Source of the DNA: a virus
DNA: 45,943 nt
IMG/VR virus record: IMGVR_UViG_3300017730_001898
Span: 1 to 45,943 of that record
Direction: 5' to 3' (one strand)
Under the pieces are notes generated by a model, which did no database searches, had not been told where the DNA came from, and saw only the letters and a list, made by a program, of their open reading frames with translations. Position numbers and translations under genes: made by a program. This document shows positions 23,008 to 31,900 of this stretch, in pieces. Position 1 is the stretch's first letter. Every line of letters begins with the position of its first letter.

Positions 23008-23576
23008 AAATAAACGACATATTAAGTGAAGCACCAGCAGTAGGATCAGGTCCTAGTGCCGCAATGGCACGAGGTTCAGAAGAAGTTAGAGCTGACTTAG
23101 AATTTGCTACACTTAAAAAGTTTAGTCCAAAATTTGCAAATGAATTTAAACAAAAGTTCCAATTATTAGGTAAATCCAGTGTTGATGCGGCTTATCAGGC
23201 GGCGGCTGAATCAAACCCTGCTTTTGGTTTGTCAGTTGCAGATGCAAAAGGAATAGCCAGTGCAGAACATGGCTCCGCAGATTATAATTCCAAGATGAAT
23301 GCATTTATATCTGCTATGCCAGACAAATATAAAAGTGTTAAAAAACAATTTAGAAAAATAGATACACCAGCATTATCCAAAGCGGCGGCTGGCCAAAGAG
23401 GCTGGAGCGATGAAACACATGGCCATTTAAGAAAGGGTACACAAGACTTCTTAAAGAAAATGAAGGTGGCTGGGCAAGACAAAATGGCAGATATCAAAGG
23501 CGGTTGGGATATTGGTGCTAAATTAGGTACTTTCTTAAGCAAACCTGTTGGTGTTAGCAGAGTCAAACGTAATTAA
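23004..23576 (+). CDS. Putative packaged internal head protein
   Basis: A 190-residue Ala/Lys/Ser-rich helical protein. The ATG at 23004 overlaps the upstream stop (ATGA); a TTG at 22977 is a weaker alternative. The N-terminus MKINDILSEAPAVGSG matches both the form and the cleavage site (L-S-E|A) of T4 capsid-targeting sequences. No domain is recognised. It is last in the late operon from 19699 and is followed by the late box of the small-protein array. Confidence 0.65.
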   Translation: MKINDILSEAPAVGSGPSAAMARGSEEVRADLEFATLKKFSPKFANEFKQKFQLLGKSSVDAAYQAAAESNPAFGLSVADAKGIASAEHGSADYNSKMNAFISAMPDKYKSVKKQFRKIDTPALSKAAAGQRGWSDETHGHLRKGTQDFLKKMKVAGQDKMADIKGGWDIGAKLGTFLSKPVGVSRVKRN

Positions 23577-23608
23577 CGCCATTCACTAGAAAAAAATATT
23601 CCAAATCA

Positions 23609-23616
23609 GATAAATA
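23609..23616 (+). promoter_or_regulatory. Late promoter box, array gene 1
   Basis: GATAAATA 46 nt before the ATG at 23663. A 5' stem-loop follows at 23625-23640 and an AGGAGA ribosome-binding site lies before the ATG. Confidence 0.75.
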
Positions 23617-23624
23617 ATGGTAAC

Positions 23625-23640
23625 GCATAGATTTCTATGC
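23625..23640 (+). promoter_or_regulatory. 5'-UTR stem-loop, array gene 1
   Basis: GCATAG at 23625-23630 pairs with CTATGC at 23635-23640 around an ATTT loop. It lies a few nt after the expected late start site, so it would sit at the mRNA 5' end. Confidence 0.6.
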
Positions 23641-23662
23641 ATAACAATTTAGGAGAAACCAA

Positions 23663-24007
23663 ATGGCACAAACAAAAGGAAACGGAGCCGGTGTTGCTGA
23701 ATTTGTAACAGGAAGTCTTATTTCAAGACACAACCTAGCGGCAATTTTAGTTGATACGGGTGCAGATTTAAGAACAGAAGATGATGCAACTGGTGAAGCA
23801 GTTGAAAAAGCATTACAAATGATTCAACCATTAATGTACGAAGTAACAGACGACAACAGTGGTAAAATTCATTGTATCGTTGACGGAAGTCAGTTAGATG
23901 CGGCATCTTTACAAATCCAACTAAGAGCAATTGGCACATCAGCAGTTAATAGTTATAACTTTGCAACAGCAACAGTAACTTTAGGTACTGGTATGGTAGT
24001 TAGTTAA
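23663..24007 (+). CDS. Small virion-type protein, array member 1
   Basis: A 114-residue protein starting MAQTKGNGAG. It has a helix-strand-strand pattern with IHCIVDGSQLDA, and ends ATATVTLGTGMVV. It resembles array members 2 and 3 in start, length and the h-h-V-x-G segment, and shares the closing A-T/S-x-T pattern with member 3. It has no enzymatic motif. It is a complete single-gene late cassette (late box, 5' stem-loop, strong ribosome-binding site, terminator), which predicts very high late expression. This is typical of a capsid-decoration, tail or other abundant virion protein. Confidence 0.75.
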   Translation: MAQTKGNGAGVAEFVTGSLISRHNLAAILVDTGADLRTEDDATGEAVEKALQMIQPLMYEVTDDNSGKIHCIVDGSQLDAASLQIQLRAIGTSAVNSYNFATATVTLGTGMVVS

Positions 24008-24025
24008 GTTTAAACTTAATATAAA

Positions 24026-24051
24026 GAAGGGCATTTTACATGCCCTTTTTT
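24026..24051 (+). terminator. Intrinsic terminator, array gene 1
   Basis: AAGGGCAT at 24026-24033 pairs with ATGCCCTT at 24039-24046 around TTTAC and is followed by a T-tract. Confidence 0.92.
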
Positions 24052-24062
24052 TATGGAAAAAT

Positions 24063-24070
24063 GATAAATA
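24063..24070 (+). promoter_or_regulatory. Late promoter box, array gene 2
   Basis: GATAAATA in AAAAATGATAAATA, just after the first array terminator and 46 nt before the ATG at 24117. Confidence 0.78.
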
Positions 24071-24078
24071 AAGTTAAA

Positions 24079-24096
24079 GCAGTAATTAATTACTGC
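24079..24096 (+). promoter_or_regulatory. 5'-UTR palindrome, array gene 2
   Basis: An 18-nt perfect palindrome, GCAGTAATT then AATTACTGC. It begins 8 nt after the late box, so it would form a stem at the mRNA 5' end. Confidence 0.65.
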
Positions 24097-24116
24097 AAAA
24101 ATTTAGGAGAATTACA

Positions 24117-24386
24117 ATGGCACAAACGGATAGAAGAGCAGTAGCGGCAGGTGAGTTTATTGGTAAAGATGTATTCCTTAAGAGTTTTACTCAACAATCA
24201 GGTAACATTTCACAGACTCAACTAGACGCACTAGTTAGCTCAGTAACAAATTTAAATCTAACAGTTTTAAAAATTGGTGATATCACTATAGGTGGTCAAG
24301 CAGTTGTTAGAATGATAGTAGAAGGTGCGGATAACCTAGCAAACGGTGACATAGCAGGTCACGTTATTGCAGACGTCACATTCTAA
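24117..24386 (+). CDS. Small virion-type protein, array member 2
   Basis: An 89-residue protein starting MAQTDRRAV, the shortest array member. It contains TQLDALVSSVTNLNLTVLKI and VVRMIVEGADNLA, a helix-strand-strand pattern like members 1 and 3. It has its own late box, 5' palindrome, TTAGGAGA ribosome-binding site and terminator. Function is unknown; it is probably an abundant virion component. Confidence 0.72.
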   Translation: MAQTDRRAVAAGEFIGKDVFLKSFTQQSGNISQTQLDALVSSVTNLNLTVLKIGDITIGGQAVVRMIVEGADNLANGDIAGHVIADVTF

Positions 24387-24405
24387 GTTAATTTAAACTT
24401 ATTTA

Positions 24406-24434
24406 AAAATCCTCACTAGTTGGGGATTTTTTTT
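24406..24434 (+). terminator. Intrinsic terminator, array gene 2
   Basis: AAATCCTC pairs with GGGGATTT (one G-T pair) around ACTAGTT, and is followed by an eight-T run. Confidence 0.85.
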
Positions 24435-24446
24435 GGCTGAAAAAAA

Positions 24447-24454
24447 GATAAATA
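24447..24454 (+). promoter_or_regulatory. Late promoter box, array gene 3
   Basis: GATAAATA 47 nt before the ATG at 24502, directly after the second array terminator. Confidence 0.75.
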
Positions 24455-24463
24455 CATGTAAGA

Positions 24464-24482
24464 CTACTGCAATAAGCAGTAG
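24464..24482 (+). promoter_or_regulatory. 5'-UTR stem-loop, array gene 3
   Basis: CTACTGC at 24464-24470 pairs with GCAGTAG at 24476-24482 around AATAA, close to the expected late start site. The stem shares the bases CAGTA/TACTG with the palindrome of array gene 2. Confidence 0.65.
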
Positions 24483-24501
24483 AGTAACATAGGAGAATAA
24501 C

Positions 24502-24873
24502 ATGGCACAAACTAAAGTAAATCCTGTATATGTAAATGAAGAAAAGTTTTTTATAGGTTTAAAGCCAACATTTTTTGAAGTAACATTTGGAGCGGCCGTA
24601 AACGCAAAAACTGGACCTTCAAGTACAATACAAACAGTTATACATGCTATTTTAAATGAAAATCTTTCAATCCTAGGCATGAGTGCATTGTATGACACAA
24701 ATCAAACAATAGCATTTATGGTTGACGGTGAGAAAGGTACTGACACATATGACGGATCAAACAGTGAAACCTTAGCGGCTCACTTAGAAGACGTTATTAT
24801 AGCATTAGGCACAGTTGATGGAATCAACTTAGCAAGTGCTACATGTACAGCAAAAACATTTGCATTAGCATAA
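24502..24873 (+). CDS. Small virion-type protein, array member 3
   Basis: A 123-residue protein starting MAQTKVNP. It contains TIQTVIHAILNENLSILGM, TIAFMVDGEKGTD, and a closing VIIALGTVDGINLASATCTA. The last two align by eye with IHCIVDGSQLDA and LRAIGTSAVN...FATATVT of member 1, so the two are probably paralogues. It has its own late box, 5' stem-loop, TAGGAGA ribosome-binding site and terminator. It is likely an abundant virion protein. Confidence 0.72.
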   Translation: MAQTKVNPVYVNEEKFFIGLKPTFFEVTFGAAVNAKTGPSSTIQTVIHAILNENLSILGMSALYDTNQTIAFMVDGEKGTDTYDGSNSETLAAHLEDVIIALGTVDGINLASATCTAKTFALA

Positions 24874-24892
24874 ACTTATCTTAGTTGAAAAG

Positions 24893-24914
24893 ACCACCCT
24901 AGGGTGGTTTTTTC
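24893..24914 (+). terminator. Intrinsic terminator, array gene 3
   Basis: ACCACC pairs with GGTGGT around CTAG (24893-24908) and is followed by a T-rich tract TTTTC. Confidence 0.88.
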
Positions 24915-24950
24915 TTGAGTACAATTTCTGACGATCATTTTAACAAAGTC

Positions 24951-24958
24951 GATAAATA
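24951..24958 (+). promoter_or_regulatory. Late promoter box, array gene 4
   Basis: GATAAATA 30 nt before the ATG at 24989. Confidence 0.72.
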
Positions 24959-24974
24959 GTAGATACAGACACAG

Positions 24975-24988
24975 AATATGGAGATATT
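24975..24988 (+). promoter_or_regulatory. Stem-loop presenting the ribosome-binding site, array gene 4
   Basis: AATAT at 24975-24979 can pair with ATATT at 24984-24988, leaving GGAG as a four-base loop directly before the ATG. The stem is weak (five A-T pairs). Confidence 0.35.
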
Positions 24989-25396
24989 ATGGTAACAGGA
25001 GAAAGAAGTGGAGCAATGGGAAGTTCGGAAGTTGTTTCCGGCAATATAGAATTTTATACTTTGTTTACCACTATTAACATTACAAGCACAGGAGATTTTT
25101 CAGATAATACACAGAAAGACTTTGAAAGTGTAGTACAAGTGATAGGGTTAAGAGCACAACCAGTTGTTATGAATAATCCAGTTTCACTAAATGGAGTAGG
25201 AGCTCAGGTACTAGAAAATTATGGTGCACCAACACTAACAGGAGCAGGTTATATTTTTAAATTTGCTTTTGAAAGAGAAGGAGTCCATTCCATAGATACA
25301 CTTAAAAATGAATTAAATGGAATAGTACTTAACGGTGGTACAATAGATACTACAAGTACAGTAAATATGGAATTTAGTAAACAAGATTTATTATAG
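24989..25396 (+). CDS. Small virion-type protein, array member 4
   Basis: A 135-residue protein, more diverged than the first three. The helix FESVVQVIGLRAQPVVM, the strand YIFKFAFEREG and the helix SIDTLKNELNGIVL give the same helix-strand-helix order. It has its own late box but no terminator after it, so transcription can run on into the following membrane protein and cargo genes. Function is unknown; it is probably virion-related. Confidence 0.68.
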   Translation: MVTGERSGAMGSSEVVSGNIEFYTLFTTINITSTGDFSDNTQKDFESVVQVIGLRAQPVVMNNPVSLNGVGAQVLENYGAPTLTGAGYIFKFAFEREGVHSIDTLKNELNGIVLNGGTIDTTSTVNMEFSKQDLL

Positions 25397-25404
25397 AGTA
25401 AAAC

Positions 25405-25644
25405 ATGCCTAAAAAGAACGAACCAGAATTAACACCTAAGCCTTATGTAGAAAGTGGTAATATAGAAGCACATATAATTGCAGACATGCTTCGTATAGAA
25501 TCAATATCATCAGAATTAAAAGAATTTAAAGAAGTTACAAAAGAAAGATTAAACAAACTAGAGAGTTGGATAATTGCTATTGTAGGATTAACCTTTACGA
25601 CATTGGTTACTACAGTAGTTGGATTATTAATGAAAATGCTATGA
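25405..25644 (+). CDS. XhlA-like small membrane protein, possible holin partner
   Basis: A 79-residue protein with a polar N-terminus and an amphipathic coiled-coil-like helix (about 30-52, ISSELKEFKEVTKERLNKLE). One C-terminal transmembrane helix follows (about 53-77, WIIAIVGLTFTTLVTTVVGLLM). This layout matches haemolysin XhlA-type proteins, which assist holin-mediated lysis in some phages. It is late, between virion genes and cargo genes. No endolysin is seen in the window, so the lysis role is tentative. Its stop overlaps the next ATG. Confidence 0.6.
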   Translation: MPKKNEPELTPKPYVESGNIEAHIIADMLRIESISSELKEFKEVTKERLNKLESWIIAIVGLTFTTLVTTVVGLLMKML

Positions 25645-25925
25645 GATTAGAAGAATTTACAGATGAGCCTATTATAGAAGCCAGAATGGTTTGGCGTAAA
25701 ATGGGTAACACAGTAAAACGTGCTATCAGATGTACAAGTGGTAGACGCAAAGGTAGAGTAGTGAGTAATCCTAGTCAATGCAATAAGCCTATAGATTTTA
25801 GAAAACGTTTAACAATGAAGAAAACAAAAGCAAGATTGGGTGCAAGAATGTCTAGACGAGCACAAAGAACTAAACGTTTTAATATACAAAGCAAAAGAGT
25901 AAAAGCACTTAATAAGAGAAGATAA
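25641..25925 (+). CDS. Very basic small late protein with prohead-protease-like site
   Basis: A 94-residue protein whose ATG at 25641 overlaps the preceding stop (ATGA). The N-terminus MRLEEFTDEPIIEARM contains I-I-E|A, a match to the prohead-protease consensus. The remaining 80 residues are extremely rich in Arg and Lys (CTSGRRKGRVVS, MSRRAQRTKRF) and have a Cys pair. This composition fits a DNA-binding protein packaged with the genome, like the basic T4 internal proteins. Similar basic proteins (SGRRKGR motif) are familiar from marine T4-like phages, without known function. Its stop overlaps the giant gene start. Confidence 0.7.
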   Translation: MRLEEFTDEPIIEARMVWRKMGNTVKRAIRCTSGRRKGRVVSNPSQCNKPIDFRKRLTMKKTKARLGARMSRRAQRTKRFNIQSKRVKALNKRR

Positions 25926-28900
25926 TGAAGTTTAAAGATGTTAAAACTTTAGAACATTTATTAAAAGAGTATGGTGCATCTTCAGGTGGAGGTGCAGTAG
26001 GTGGTGGTGGACACGGTGCTAGTGCAAAAGCAAATAAGTCTAAAAAATCTATAGCAAGTGGACCAGATGTTAGTACTGCATCTCCAACTGTAACAGGACA
26101 ACCTGCACAAAAACCTCAACAAGCAAAGCCAAGTACTAATCAAGTAAAAGCAAAAGATTTACAAGACGGCGATATGGTTGTCAGCAAAGATGGTAAAACG
26201 GCAGAAGTATATTCTAAAGTAGGGCAAGGAAACAATCCTAGTGCATTAATTACAAAAGACAAACAAGGCAATCTAGCAGAAATACCAAAAGACGAAACAG
26301 TAGATGCTATACAACCAAATAAACCAGGAGAGTTAGATACCATACCTGATGAAAAAGAAAGAACAAGTTTCAAAGATAGAATTAAGCAAGGAATGGCATT
26401 AGGAAATAAAATTGCTGGTGTAGATGAAGGTAAGTTAGGTAAACTTGCTAAAGGCAAAGGTAGAAAATTACAAATTAGAAAATTAAAAGGTAAAATTAAA
26501 AGACTTGCTAAATCAAAATTAAAAGAAGCAAATCCAAAATTATTTGAAATAAACTTTAACAGAAAAAGTGTAGCAAGAGAAGCCTTAGATACTCCAGTAA
26601 AATGTGGTTTTGAAGCAGAAACATTTTTCTATAATGTTGAAGGTGGCAATAGTTCTCATGTTGATGATATGAGTATCGGAGACATTGAGTACGAATACGG
26701 TGACTTACCAGATAGTGCATATGAAGATTATAGATCATGGTTATATGATAAAGGACAAGAAGATTATTTAGACGACCTAGTAGCAGATAAAATTCAGGAA
26801 GTTAAAGAAGATGAAGACTGGCTAGATGAGTTTATAGATAGTAGCTCAGGTCCAAGTTCAGAAGCAATAGAAAGATATAAAGACGATTTCCAAGACGCCG
26901 ATCCCAAAGAATACGAAAACCGTGAAGAAGATGGTTGGACTTATATAAACTGGGTAAGAGAATATGTTGAAGAAGAATACGAAGATGAATACCATGAATG
27001 GTTAGATGGTGCGGTTAGAGAAGATTACAATTTAGATGATGAAGCCACAGAGGCCGCTGAACAAGACTACAGTATGGACGATTGGGTATATGACAACTAT
27101 AGTTATATGAGTGATTTCCTAAATGATTATGGTTATGAATATAGTGATGGAGGCGGAGATGTTGAACAAGTTGCCTCAGAATTACATACTTGGGCTGAGA
27201 ACAACAGTAAATTTACGGACTTTCCGGAATCAGGGGATTACGGTGATACTTATACCACAACTGCTTGGGCTGTGGAAAAAGATAGCAGTATCGAACCTGA
27301 TGAAGGTACTGGTGCAGAACTTATATCACCGGTATTTGATAGTCCCAGAAAAATGCTTTCTGAAATGAAAAGTTTATTTGACTGGAGTGAAGAAAACTTT
27401 GGAACAAATAATTCAACAGGACTTCACGTTACTATGAGTTGGAACGGTGAACCAGATGCACCTGTGGATGAGAACGGTAGAAGGGAAGGCCAAGAACTTA
27501 ACAAATTAAAAATGGCATTACTGTTAGGTGACCCGTACTTACTAGCAGAATTTGGTAGACTTAGAAACAGTTATACAAAAAGCCAATATAATAATATATT
27601 AAAATATGCCGAAGGTATGAAACGTGGAGATGCTAACAGTTTGGAAGAGTTTGAAAAAATGTTATCAAAAGGAATAGATACAGGTAAATTTAATACTATC
27701 CACTTTAAGGATGATAAGGACAGAGACTCAAATAATAAACTTATAGAGTTTAGAATAGCCGGTGGTGCAGATTACAATGAAATGTATGAAAAAGTTGTAA
27801 AAGCAGTTGTGCGATATGCTACTGTGATGAAAGCAGGATATGATAAAAATGCATACAGAGATGATTATGTTAATGCAGTATTTAGGTTATTGCGTAAATC
27901 ACAGGAAATAGATCCTAAAAAATTAAAAGATTTAGAAGTTGTTAATCATCCTATAATAGATTCAGCAAAAGAAATAGTTGGTAAAAAGGATTACTTTGAT
28001 GTTGTAAGGTATTTAAGTAATAGTGTGGAATACTATAACGAGTATAAAAACTTATCTGATCCAGATGCAGATAAAAAATGGAAACAAAGTATAAAAGATT
28101 ATAAAAAAGGCACTGGCAGAGATCCAAGTTGGGTGGGCGAAGCAGAAGAAGGCGAATCAATAACTGGTTACATAGAGCCAAGTAGCATGCCACCAAGTAA
28201 GAGGGCAGAAGGCAGATTCCAAAAATCACAAGAGAGTTTTATTAATGCTGTTGTAATTTTGTCTAGAGATATAGCAGATGGTATTACTAGAGGCTCTGTA
28301 AGAGCTAAAGACATTAGTATATTTAGAGATTATTCCAAACAATTAGAATTAGACGATAAAAAATTACAAGGATTGGCCTTAAGGCAATTAAACGACCAAA
28401 ACTACAACGGTACAGATAAAGAAAATATAGCAAGACTTAAAAAAGGAATAGATACTTTATTTAAAAGGGATATAATACAAGAGCCAGGATTTATGTCCCA
28501 TCAGGATGTAGATGTAATATTAAAACAATTATGGCAATTCTTCCAAACAGATGATAGTGATGATTATCATAAAAGAGTTGAATTAGCAGATTTGCTAATA
28601 GGTGCAAATCCAAATATGGCAGGTCTTGGAAACAATAAAGATGATGATGAAAAGCATGGCCTAGTAATGGATTTTTTACAAGAAATTTCTCATACAAGAC
28701 AATTAAATACTTTTGTTGCTAAACTCAGAGGATCAGGTTACGGTAATTATATTACACCAATTGAATCTGGTAAAATGACAAATCAAGATGAAGTAGAAAG
28801 TCTTAAGAAATTTTTAGAGCCTTATGGAGGATATGATCATCCTACAAGTAAGGATCATCATATAAACATCAAAAGTGATGACAAGTATGAAGATGTAGCA

Positions 28901-31900
28901 AAAAGTTCTCTAATACAAAAATGTAGAACTAGATTAGACTATATAAAAGATCTACAAAACAGTGAACCAGAAAAGTATCAAAAAATTAAAACTAAACTAA
29001 TAAAAATAGGTGAGACTCTTGTAGATACTATAGTTGCACCTGAAGATGGAGAAGGCATAGAAGGTGCTGATATTACTGATAAAGATGGAACAAATATAAG
29101 TGGATTTATAAAAGATCAATATAATAGGCAAGATAGTTGGTGTCTTAATTTACATCGTAGGGATTGGAATAATACAAAGGATTTTCTAGCCAAATCAGGA
29201 GATAAAGACGACGACACATATAATTTTACTTCAGCATATGACGATTATGTTGTAAGAAATCCATTTAGTATGGTTTTAGATTATTATAAAAGTAAAAGTG
29301 ACTTCGCTAATATACATAAAAATTCAGAAGTTAAAAAGATTGTTAAAAATAACTTTGCAGGCTTTAAAAAGTTTTTTAATGAGTTTGATAAAATATTTAC
29401 ATCAGAAGGATTTACAGATCTTAAAGCAGAGATATCAGATAAAGACAGATACGATAAACGTAACAAAGACTTTGAAAAAAATGTTAGAGATAATGCTAAA
29501 GCCAAGTTAAATATTCCTAGTCATAGTTTTATATATTTCGATAAAGATTTTTGGGAAACACTCACAGACAATAGTTATGCTGACAGAGGGCCATGGCTAG
29601 ATAATAATTTAGATCATTTTGGAGATGACCTTAACAAAGAAGGTAAAATTTATGTTATACCTTCAGCACATTGGTCACAGGCCGACGATGCATTTAATGG
29701 TTTGGATCTTATAAAGAATTTTGAAAATGCTAAAAATTATTTTCATACATGGCGTAGAATAGGATATAATAAAATACTCAGCAAGTTCATGGCCAAATAT
29801 AATGTATCTTTTGAAAATCTTACAGATAGACAAGGTAAGTATATGTCTCAACCTGATAATATGGAATCAACTTTAAGTGATTTTGCTATTGAGGTTACAC
29901 ATAAAGGTGATAGCAGATCCGGTGCGCCTGGGCAAGAAGATTTAGTTCCAACAGAAGATTTAGAAAATCCAAACAGTGGTGAGCCAATTAATAGAGGTTC
30001 TGCAATGATGTGGGATCAGAGTACAGACGATGCAGAGAAAAAACGTTTTGATGCATTTGATTGGGGATTGTATCCAACAAAAATGAAAGATGTTGTTGCT
30101 AAAGAAATGGAAAACGAATCTAGTTTCCAACTGGCATTACAAAATGTACTACAGAAAGTTCTTGATAATAAAGTAGATATAGATCAAAATGATTTAGGCT
30201 TGCCTGATGAAAAAATTATGTATGCGGCTGGTGTAGATGGTAGCGAGTTAGAAGGTAAAGCATCAAATACTATATCACAGAAAGCAAATTGGACTAACCT
30301 AGCAGATTATTTAAAATTAGAACGTGGTGTAAATGATCAGGGTGTAAACTTACTTAAAAAAGTACACAGTCAGTATGACAGTGACGGCCAAAAATATAGA
30401 ACAAAAGACGATAATATTACTGTGGGAATGGAAAGATGGCTATTGGCTGTAAAAGATGCTATTAAATATATAGAAACAAATTATAAAGTTAGTGGCGGTA
30501 ACTATTTTAGAGATGGCGATGATGTAAGTGATGTACATAGTTCAACAACAGACCACGAAAGCGGAGTTGCAATAGAAGATTACGATGAAATGCGTAGTAA
30601 ATATTTTAATTTTAATGCTATGATGATGAATGGTATGCAAAATTATTTAGTACAAACAGATGTAAACAGACTGGTAGGATTCCTTAAAAATCCAGACAAT
30701 GATGAAGAATTTAAAAAGGATGTTTTACAAAGCATGATGAGAGAAAGAGAATTAGGAATGGAACCAAATGACTTCCAAGGTGCATTAGCCAGGGGTAGAA
30801 TGTATTCTCAACGTCAAAGAGAAAGTGTGTTTAATAGATTTGAAAATTTGCCTTTAGAGGAACAATTAACAATTATATCTAAATCTAAAGTATTAGAAAA
30901 TTTAAGTAAAAAAAGCGAAGGTCCATCTAGTGATGCTTTGCCAGACAATAGTATTCCTTATCTGCTTAATAAACTACTTGCTGAGCCTATGAAGGCAGGA
31001 GATCTTAGAAAGCAAATGGATGCATATTGGGCCTTACCAGTACCTCAAATGCTATCAGATTTTAGAGCCGTAAGAGCACAAGGCGGCAAAGAAGCAGATT
31101 GCAGAAATATTTTGAAGCAGTATATTAATTCACAACTAGATCCACAAATTAAAAAGCATGTAAAACTTGTAGAAAATAAAGATGATGTAATTGATAGAAT
31201 AAAAGGACTACCAGATGAAGATAAGCAAACAGACAAAGTAGTTCAATATATAGAACAATTATTAGATGATATGGGAGTAGGTGGTAGATTAGCCAGTTTG
31301 ACATCTAATTTAGAAGATATAGATGACGAGGAAGTTAAAAAATCTAATGTAAAACTTGCTAAAATAATTTCAAGTATAGAAATGACACCATTAGAAAGAG
31401 CACAACTGTTTGCAAGTTGGAAACAAGATAAATTAATAGATGTTAAAAAATTACTTTCAGGTAATGGGCAAACATTTAGTGAAGTATTTAAAGGGTATGG
31501 AGACGAAATTTATATGACAGAACTTATAGACGATTTAGCGGATGTAGATTCATATGGTATAGGTGCAGGAGAGTTTTTACTTGCAGTATTAAGTCAGAAA
31601 ATAAAAGGTATTGGTTCAACAGGCGGTTCAGGAGATTTACTAATAGATGGTAGAAATGTAGAAGTAAAAACAAAAACAAGCCGAAATGCTCGTTTTAAAG
31701 ACTGGCATGTACAACCTGACCAAACATGGGCAAGTAAAGTAGAAAAATTTAAACAAGACTTTGCAGACATAGATGAGGTTTCAGGTGCGGCAACAACAGG
31801 AATGAACTCTACGCAATTAAGTGCTATGTTAAAAAATCCTGTATTGCAACAAAATCCTGAAAGGAAGAAACAAGCATTATTAAGTATTATGGCTATATTT

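Noticed and set aside
25566-25925. Longer start (TTG at 25566) for the basic protein
   Set aside because: It would overlap the XhlA-like gene by 79 nt and add a Cys/Tyr-rich leader; ATG at 25641 gives an ATGA overlap and the leader pattern shared with other late genes.
26140-26457. Minus-strand open frames across the window, such as this 105-residue one opposite the giant gene
   Set aside because: They lie wholly inside confident + genes, have no ribosome-binding site or motif, and reflect codon composition. Only 15343-15723 stands as a real minus gene.
31300-31330. TTGACA with TATAGA inside the giant gene as an internal promoter
   Set aside because: Spacing is 15-16 nt with a poor -10 match, in a very AT-rich coding region, so chance is the better explanation.
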